Positions 58,299 through 64,000 of a stretch of DNA of 64,000 nucleotides are shown piece after piece (the stretch's first letter is position 1; each line of letters opens with the position of its first letter). Location of the stretch: the NCBI RefSeq assembly GCF_038502225.1, contig NC_091390.1, forward strand, positions 10,830,289 through 10,894,288, read 5' to 3'. The notes under the pieces are model-generated. The model searched no databases. It saw only the letters and a list, made by a program, of their open reading frames with translations, and was not told where the DNA came from. Made by a program: the position numbers and the translations under genes. This stretch comes from Cherax quadricarinatus. Lineage: Eukaryota > Arthropoda > Malacostraca > Decapoda > Parastacidae.

Positions 58299-59591
58299 GT
58301 AAGATGGAAGATCTCGAAGACCTGAACCTTAACTATTAGTAGAGTAAATCTTAAGAGAGTTAGTCACTCTCTGCCCTCTCAACACCTCCGCGGCCCGGTC
58401 CATGATCAGGCCTCCCAGTGAATCAGGGCCTGATCAACTAGGCTGTTACTGCTGGCCGCAAGTACAGCGTACGAACCACAGCCTGGCTGATCCGGCATCG
58501 ACTTTAGGAATTTGTCCAGCTCCATCTTGAAGACCACCAGGAGCCTATTGGTAATGCCCCTTATGGCTGGTGGGAGACTGTTGAACAGTCTTGGTCCCTG
58601 GACACTTATGGTGTTTTCTCTTAGTGTACTAATGGTGCCCCTGCTTTTCACTGGCCGTATGTTGTATCGCCTGCCAAGTTTTTTGCTTTATTAGGAAGTG
58701 TTTTCTGTGTGCTGATTAGGGACCAGCCCCTTTAGGATTTCCAGGTTAGGATTATGATGTATCTCTCTCGCCTGCACTCCAGTGAGTACAGGTCAAGTGC
58801 TTCCAAGGGTTACTAATAGTTAAGATATTTGATGGAACTGGTGTGTGCAGTGAAGGTTCTCTGTACATTCTCTAGATCGGCAATTTCACCTGCCTTGAAT
58901 GGAGCTATTAATGTACAGCAATATTCCAGCCTAGAGAGAACAAGTGATTTAAAAAGGATCATCATTGGCTTGGCATCTCTTGTCTTGAATGTTCTCATGA
59001 TGTGATAGTGACATTGTTGTGATCCTTGAAGGTGAGGCCTTCAGACATTACCACTCCCAGGTCCTTCACATTACTTTTCCGCTCTATTGTGTGACTGGAG
59101 TTTGTAGTATACTCAGTTCTAGTTATTATTTCCTCCAGTTTTCCATAACGGAGTAGTTGGAATTTATCTTCATTGAACATCATATTGTTCTCTGTTGCCC
59201 ATTGGAAAACTTGGTTTATATCTTCTTGGAGATTTGCCGTGTCCTCAATGGATGACAGTCTCATGCAGATCCTAGTATCGTCTGCAAATGATATAGTGCT
59301 GTGTCTATGTCTGAGATGAGGAACAGGATAGGGGTGAGTACTGTGCCTTGTGGAACAGAACTCTTCACTATAGCAGCTTCGGATATATTTCTGTTTACCA
59401 CAAATCTTTGTGCTCGATTGGTTAGAAAGTTGAAGATCCTTCTGCCCACTTTGCCGGTTATCTCTTTAGCACACATTTTGTGTGCTATTACACCGTGATC
59501 GCACTTGTCAAAAGCTTTTCCAAAATCTGTGTATACATCTGCAATCTGTAAAGTAAAAGGACACAAGTGCAACTAATGTGACATTTATTGT

Positions 59592-59626
59592 GGCAACGTT
59601 TCGCTTTCCAGGAGCTTTATCAAGCC
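59592..59626 (-). ncRNA. Hammerhead ribozyme, U3-A8 type (family C)
   Basis: GGC-UUGAUAA (59623-59617)-A-GCUC-CUGGA-AAGC-GAAAC-GUU-GCC. Stem II has one A-C mismatch relative to the plus copy. Confidence 0.7.
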
Positions 59627-59661
59627 ATTACCAAGTCATTATCAAGCCATTACCAAGTAAT

Positions 59662-59696
59662 GGCTTGATAAAGCTCCTGGAGAGCGAAACGTTGCC
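59662..59696 (+). ncRNA. Hammerhead ribozyme, U3-A8 type (family C), fully paired
   Basis: Stem I GGC 59662-59664 with GCC 59694-59696; core UUGAUAA 59665-59671; extra A 59672; stem II GCUC/GAGC (73-76 with 82-85), loop CUGGA; GAAA 59686-59689; helix III ACGU; cleavage predicted after U59693. Confidence 0.76.
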
Positions 59697-60123
59697 ACAA
59701 TAAATGTCACATTAGTTGCACTTGTGTCCTTTTACTTTACATATTGTCGGTAATTCTACCAACTTTATTACAATCTGCAATCTGGTTGTTTTCCATTGCA
59801 TCCGAGACCATATCATAGTGGTCCAGTAGCTGTGAGAAGCAGGAGCGACCTGCTCTGTACCCATGTTGCCCTGGATTGTGCAATTGTTGGGAATCCAAGT
59901 GGTTTGCAATTCTGTTTCACATAACTCTTTCAAAGATTTTTATGATGTGGGATGTTAGAGTAATTGGTCTATAGTTCATAGCTATTACTTTGCTGCCACC
60001 TTCATGAAGTGGGGTTAAATCCATTGTTTTTCGTGACTGTGGACTCTCACATGTGTCTATGTTCATTCTCTATAGTATACTTAGAGCCCGTGAGAGGAAT
60101 TTCTTGCATTTCTTAATGACAGA

Positions 60124-60361
60124 GGTTAGGTTAGGTTAGGTTAGGTTAGGTTAGGTTAGGTTAGGTTAGGTTAGGTTAGGTTAGGTTAGGTTAGGTTAGG
60201 TTAGGTAAGGTTCGTCAGGAAACAGGACAAATGTTTCCTGACGCGGGTCTTAGTCAGATGATGACCCGCCTTTGGAGCTTTTGGTCATCTGACCGAGGCC
60301 TTCCGCTGGCTTACCGGTCCACCCCTTTAAAAATTATGGTCATTTATAACCATTGTTTTTT
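60124..60361 (-). mobile_element. Retroposon with (TTAGG)n telomere-type tail
   Basis: A 238-bp insertion flanked by the 11-bp duplication TTAATGACAGA (60113-60123 and 60362-60372). On the minus strand it starts AAAAAAAACAATGG, has a body with GGTCAGATGACCAAAAGC and CAGGAAACATTTGTCCTG, and ends in about 18 units of TAACC. It lies inside LINE B. Confidence 0.82.
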
Positions 60362-60754
60362 TTAATGACAGAATTCCACGAGTCTGAGCCTAGGGCTGAG
60401 TGTATGAGTATATTGATTTTCCTCAAAGTTTAGTGGAGTTAGGGTTATGTCAGAAATTTGGCATATATTGAGAGGTTTTTTAGGCTCATTCATGAACAAT
60501 TATTTGAATTGTTTATCTTTAGACTGATTAGTGGCTCACTAAACACAGAGTCGTATTAAGATTTCAGTATCTCACTCATTTCTTTGTCGTCTGTGTAAGA
60601 TCTATCTTGTGTACGAATGGTATATAATACCGACAAGATGAGATTAAGACACATGTGCAACAACAACTAACCCATCACTTTGGGAAGGACCTACTTCCAC
60701 TGGGGAATCCCGCCTACCAGTGACTATGCCCTCGTCTGCTACACCTGACGTTAC

Positions 60755-60762
60755 TATATAAG
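60755..60762 (+). promoter_or_regulatory. TATA-like box of ribozyme unit
   Basis: TATATAAG followed by CGCCAGGCTCC, parallel to TATATAAAGGCTCC in family A units. Promoter function is inferred. Confidence 0.42.
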
Positions 60763-60891
60763 CGCCAGGCTCCTTTCTTCTGCTTCAGAATCTCCACGAC
60801 TATGGTGCTCTTCGCACCTACTCCTAGGTTGAGGGACTGATTACCTCATCTTCTGTACATAATTCTACTGTCTTCATGTTATGTCCTAGAA

Positions 60892-60935
60892 TTTGTATTG
60901 ATAAAGCCACTGGATGGCGAAACGTCTACAATAAA
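60892..60935 (+). ncRNA. Hammerhead ribozyme, U3-A8 type (family B2)
   Basis: Stem I GUA 60895-60897 with UAC 60927-60929; core UUGAUAA 60898-60904; extra A 60905; stem II GCCA/UGGC, loop CUGGA; GAAA 60919-60922; helix III ACGU; cleavage after C60926 (the canonical GUC). Confidence 0.77.
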
Positions 60936-62162
60936 GATACCCAGATGTTGCACATGTGTCTTAATCTCAAGATCTATCTTGTCTGAGCAAGGAATCTATA
61001 CTAGATGTGGATTTTGCCTTGTTTTTGGCATATGAAAAGAAATATTTAAAATTTCTTTCAATTTCAGTAATTGCTTTTAGCTCCTCTTGTCTCTCCTGGA
61101 TCCTATATGAGTTATTTAACTTTAGCTCAATATTTTCCACTTCCCTGGTTAGCACTACCTTCCGTGTTTCTGAAAATATAGCATTCTTGAGGAGCTCAGT
61201 GATTCTTCGTCTTCTACTGTAGAGAGAGCATCTTTCTCTTTCCAGTTTATTTCTTCTCTTCTTTTTTGTTAGGGGAATATGCATTCAGCTACCCCGAAGT
61301 TGATCTTTCCAAGTCACTGGTTAGTGTCCATGTTATTTAAGATATCTTCCCAACGTGTTTCAATTAGGACATGGTTTATCTGGTCCTAGCTGATGTTCTT
61401 GTTGTTGAGGTTAAGTTTAGTAAAGGTAGCCTTAGCTGTGTGCATTTTGCTGATCAGGACCCCTGTGCATGTAGGTCTAGACTTCGATTAGATTGTGATC
61501 AGAATTAGTTGTTTCTCACTAGGTTCTCATTGTGAAAATATGGTCTAGTGTGTTTTCCAGTCTTGTTCCAGCCTCTGCTGGCTTAAGGTGTGTTTACTGC
61601 AGAAATTCAGTAGCTCATATGTGTGTGACTTTTCATCTGAGATGCCTCCAGGGATTATTTCTGCTACAGCATTATTTGATGCATTCTTCCATTTTGTATG
61701 TCTAAGACTGAAGTCAGCAAGCAGCAAGATGTTTGGGGAGGGGACTGGAAGGTTTTCCAGTCAATTTTCTACAGCTGATCCTTGAACTGTTGAGAAGTTG
61801 CATCTGGTGGCTTATATACAGGCACAATGACTAAGTTTTGGTTCTCGATTATTAGTGTTAGAACTTCAACTACATCATTTGTGGTGCAAATGAGCGACTC
61901 TTTGACATACAGGCCAACCAACTCCCCCCTTGTGCCTGTTCTTTCTGTTGCATCTGAAAAGGTTGTACTCAGCTATCCATATTTCACTGTCAAAGTAATC
62001 TTTTGCGTGGGTCTCTGTGAAGGCTACAAGCTTAGCATTTGACTCCCCTAGAAGTCCACTGATGAAAGGTATTTTGTTGTTGGTGGATGGCTTAAGGCCT
62101 TGTATATTAGCAAAACTAAATGAGGTCGTGTTGCGTGATTGTTGCGGAGATTTTGTTGTTGG

Positions 62163-62345
62163 TATCAGGAGGGGTGTTAATGTCGCAGTTTAAAAACTGT
62201 AGTGTAAAGCACCCTTCTGGCAAGACAGTGATGGAGTGAATGATGGTGAAAGTTTTTCTTTTTCGGGCCACCCTGCCTTGGTGGTCACCCTGCCTTGGTG
62301 GGAATCGGCCAGTGTGATAATAAAAAATAATAAATAAATAAATCA
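62163..62345 (+). repeat. RTE 3' UTR copy, severely 5' truncated
   Basis: Matches 43835-43975 with a duplicated CACCCTGCCTTGGTGG and a (AATAA)n tail. It is either a truncated RTE insertion or a short element using the RTE 3' end. Confidence 0.82.
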
Positions 62346-62349
62346 GAAG

Positions 62350-62930
62350 TTGTGATTCTGGAAGAGCCACTGGCTGTGCCTCCAGTTCAACAAAGCTCCA
62401 AGGAAGCGGACTATTTTGGTTACCTCGTTCCATTTTCTTTCTTCGTTACCTGCTACTAAAAACTCACTTGGAGTGTTGTCGTAACTACTGTAACTACAAC
62501 GATTTGTTTTACGGGGTGTGTATTTCCTGGTCCTTTTTAAGTGGTTTGCGGAGCAGTTGGTGTTGTAACATTATTTTTTAAGGACTGTGGAATGGCACAT
62601 CACAGGGTAGAATTTGCAAGAGGTAGCACGACACACTTCTTTGGACAGGCGGTCGTGGCATTTTTTTAAATGCTCAGAGTCGCATATGCCATTTGTTTTC
62701 CCAGATATTCCATGCTTGCAGATGTCCCAAGCATAGAATTTGCACCATTTTGCTTTAGGTTGGATACAATTCGTACTGGATGTATTCCCAACTTTTGCAG
62801 ATCCTAGAACTGCACTAGGTTCTTAGATATGCTGACCAGTTCCATTATCTTTATCAGCAACATTATGATTAATAATGTCTTTTAAACATATCCTTGAGGC
62901 ATCCTGGTAATATCTAATGTTTTCAATCCT
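62350..62930. other. Unassigned region
   Basis: No gene recognised. Sequence upstream of the CR1 fragment may be more LINE debris. Confidence 0.4.
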
Positions 62931-62934
62931 CCTG

Positions 62935-63290
62935 CTGCAACCTGTTCGTTCTCCACACACACCCATACCTCTACCTTCTTTCAGTTTAAATTCCTAGACA
63001 AGTCAGCAACTGCCCTCTCGATCGAGTTAGCTAATGTCCTAGAGAGATGCATCCCATCCCTTGCATACATATCACGATGGCCATAGAAATTGTCCCAGTT
63101 ATCAATTAACTGGATTGTAAGCTTCTACCAGCCAGTAATTTACACCAGTCGCCCACACAACTTCTAGGCAAGATGCTACGTATGATTGGGACCCCTTTCG
63201 TGGACTTAATCAAATCTATAGCTGACCTGTACTTACCTAGCAGCTCCCTTCTCTTGCCCTTCTCTATATCATTTCCACCAGCACTTAGAT
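62935..63290 (-). pseudogene. CR1 ORF1 fragment (SGNH domain)
   Basis: The minus frame reads LSAGGNDIEKGKRRELLGKY, then RSAIDLIKSTKGVPIIRSIL, matching ORF1 residues 193-232 of the intact CR1; DNA similarity continues to the ORF1 end and ORF2 start. Frame shifts separate the parts, and GDS is absent. Confidence 0.8.
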
Positions 63291-63519
63291 AATGGGATAG
63301 ACCCCATATGTCCAGGGCGGGGGAGTCCCAACACATCCCTGGGGAAAAGAAGAGATCCCAGATGTCCAGGAGGATGACTAAACACATCCCGCAGAACGAG
63401 GACGCTGTGTCATGGAGAATGTCTCTTAACCTGGCTGGGAAGAGACTTCGGGTGCCCAATGTGTGCCCCATAACTCGCCGGGTGTAGGGCCCTGGAAGTT
63501 TAATGGGGTAAGCAAGTGA

Positions 63520-63885
63520 ATATGACAATGGTATACAATATCAACAATTTGATAAGACACATGTACAGCAGTTAGGTATCTTTATTCATAAACGTTTGGC
63601 CTATACAGTAGGCTCCTTCAGTTGGGTACAGAGAAGGCAGCAAAAGCAGTAAAAATGTAGAGACAATGTAACCAGTCCACAGTCCTGTTTCAAACTATGA
63701 AGCAAAACTCTTCTCCAGGCTGAGGGACTGACCACCTCATAACTACGTCTTCAAGGGTGATGGACTGATGACATCGTCTATACATTTCTACTTCTTTTGC
63801 TGTCTCCTCTGTACTCGACTGAAAAAGCCCTCTGTGTAGGCGAAACGTTTCAGAATAAAGATACCTAACTGCTGCACATGGGGGT
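63520..63885. ncRNA. Two degenerate hammerhead repeats, facing (family A)
   Basis: Minus (63640-63580): CUGAAGG, stem II GCCUAC-UGU-AUAGGC, CAAAC (G12 lost). Plus (63815-63860): UCGA-CUGAAAA, GCCCUC-UGU-GUAGGC, GAAAC-GUU-UCAG with AATAAA; C3-A8 mismatch. Both are likely inactive. CTGAGGGACTGACCACCTC lies between. Confidence 0.58.
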
Positions 63886-63892
63886 AAGTAAG

Positions 63893-64000
63893 TATATTTA
63901 AATACAGGTACACATGAATACAGGTACACATAAATACAGGTACACATGAATACAGGTACACATAAATACAGGTACACATAAATACAGGTACACATAAATA
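63893..64000 (+). repeat. 16-bp minisatellite at window end
   Basis: ACAGGTACACATAAAT repeated about six times, with TGAATA variants, continuing past the window. Confidence 0.9.

Larger units (their letters stand above)
59549..59772. mobile_element. Palindromic hammerhead element, family C, with 12-bp duplication
   Basis: A 224-bp foldback inserted in the LINE B RT frame, flanked by ATCTGCAATCTG (59537-59548 and 59773-59784). The centre carries short ATCAAGCCATTACCAAGT repeats. Both strands have a complete U3-A8 hammerhead. The 3' hairpin GGTA-ATTC-TACC is at 59749-59760. Confidence 0.88.
60605..60972 (+). mobile_element. Ribozyme unit, family B2
   Basis: The left end has an inverted tail (hairpin GGTATATAATACC at 60619-60631, then GACACATGTGCAAC). 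Then plus strand: TATATAAG 60755-60762, TTGAGGGACTGATTACCTCA near 60829, hammerhead 60892-60935, AATAAA 60930-60935, GATACCCAGATGTTGCACAT. Confidence 0.8.
58380..62110 (-). pseudogene. LINE B copy with nested insertions
   Basis: Minus-strand order: endonuclease pieces near 62000-61545 (LLADFSLRHTKWKNA, where GDFN is ADFS), linker with basic residues (61284-60967), RT start near 60000-59790 (GRSCFSQLL), motif A block (59572-59500: VYTDFGKAFDKCDHGVIAHK), motif B SSVPQGTVLTPILF, then NMMFNEDKFQLLRYGKLEE, LVLSRLEYCCTLIAPFKAGE and the LINE B 3' tail at 58450-58380. Insertions: a ribozyme unit (60605-60972), a TTAGG-tailed retroposon (60124-60361) and a palindromic ribozyme element (59549-59772). 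Frames are broken many times. Confidence 0.8.

Noticed and set aside
57289..58339. 337- and 313-aa repeat ORFs
   Set aside because: Artefact of the 52-bp array, which cycles through all three frames and lacks stops.
60121..60215. TTAGG array as a true chromosome end
   Set aside because: Flanked by an 11-bp target duplication within a LINE and followed by more sequence on both sides, so it is interstitial.

Overview
This is eukaryotic repeat-rich DNA with no host protein-coding gene that I can support. The organism is most likely a decapod crustacean. The arthropod telomere motif TTAGG occurs inside a retroposon, tRNA-derived SINEs of a type I associate with decapods recur, and CR1-, RTE- and I-like LINEs, very long (TA)n tracts and expanded minisatellites fill the rest. 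Species cannot be fixed from this window. Nearly all long ORFs are artefacts of tandem repeats whose period is a multiple of three, or remnants of retrotransposon proteins.

Layout. 1-5.6 kb: one enlarged SINE (32-bp and 21-bp arrays) carrying a nested solo LTR and a partial LTR element. 5.9-8.1 kb: a repetitive stretch and a broken gag-like LINE ORF1. 9-14.4 kb: SINEs, a pyrimidine tract and a decayed LINE ('LINE B'). 15-18.7 kb: a broken I-like LINE with endonuclease, RT and RNase H. 19.5-25.5 kb: minisatellites. 25.5-29.6 kb: a CR1-type LINE on the minus strand with both ORFs open. 29.7-38.7 kb: foldback and ribozyme-bearing repeats, with piggyBac-like and RTE remnants. 38.8-44.6 kb: microsatellites, a MITE and a 5'-truncated RTE element with a long open frame. 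44.7-52.2 kb: LINE pieces, a 13-bp array, then a second enlarged SINE of 4.3 kb. 52.2-64 kb: SINE and LINE pieces, a 52-bp array, a broken LINE B with nested insertions, and more ribozyme repeats.

The most interesting content is a dispersed set of short repeats whose core folds as a hammerhead ribozyme: [stem I]-YUGANRA-N-[stem II]-GAAA-[short palindromic helix III]-U-H-[stem I]. At least five sequence families keep the fold while changing both sides of stems I and II. Several replace the core C3-G8 pair by U3-A8. Many sit in units with a TATA-like box upstream, AATAAA directly downstream and a second covarying hairpin about 60 nt later. One locus (32474-33976) holds two ribozymes 401 nt apart, the arrangement expected for retrozymes or Penelope-like element repeats. 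Two palindromic copies have 12-13 bp target duplications. Hammerheads in Penelope-like elements are established knowledge; the U3-A8 families, the hairpin and their promoter context are what I would check first.

A second theme is that four minisatellites (32, 21, 40 and 52 bp) are internal segments of mobile elements that have expanded in place.
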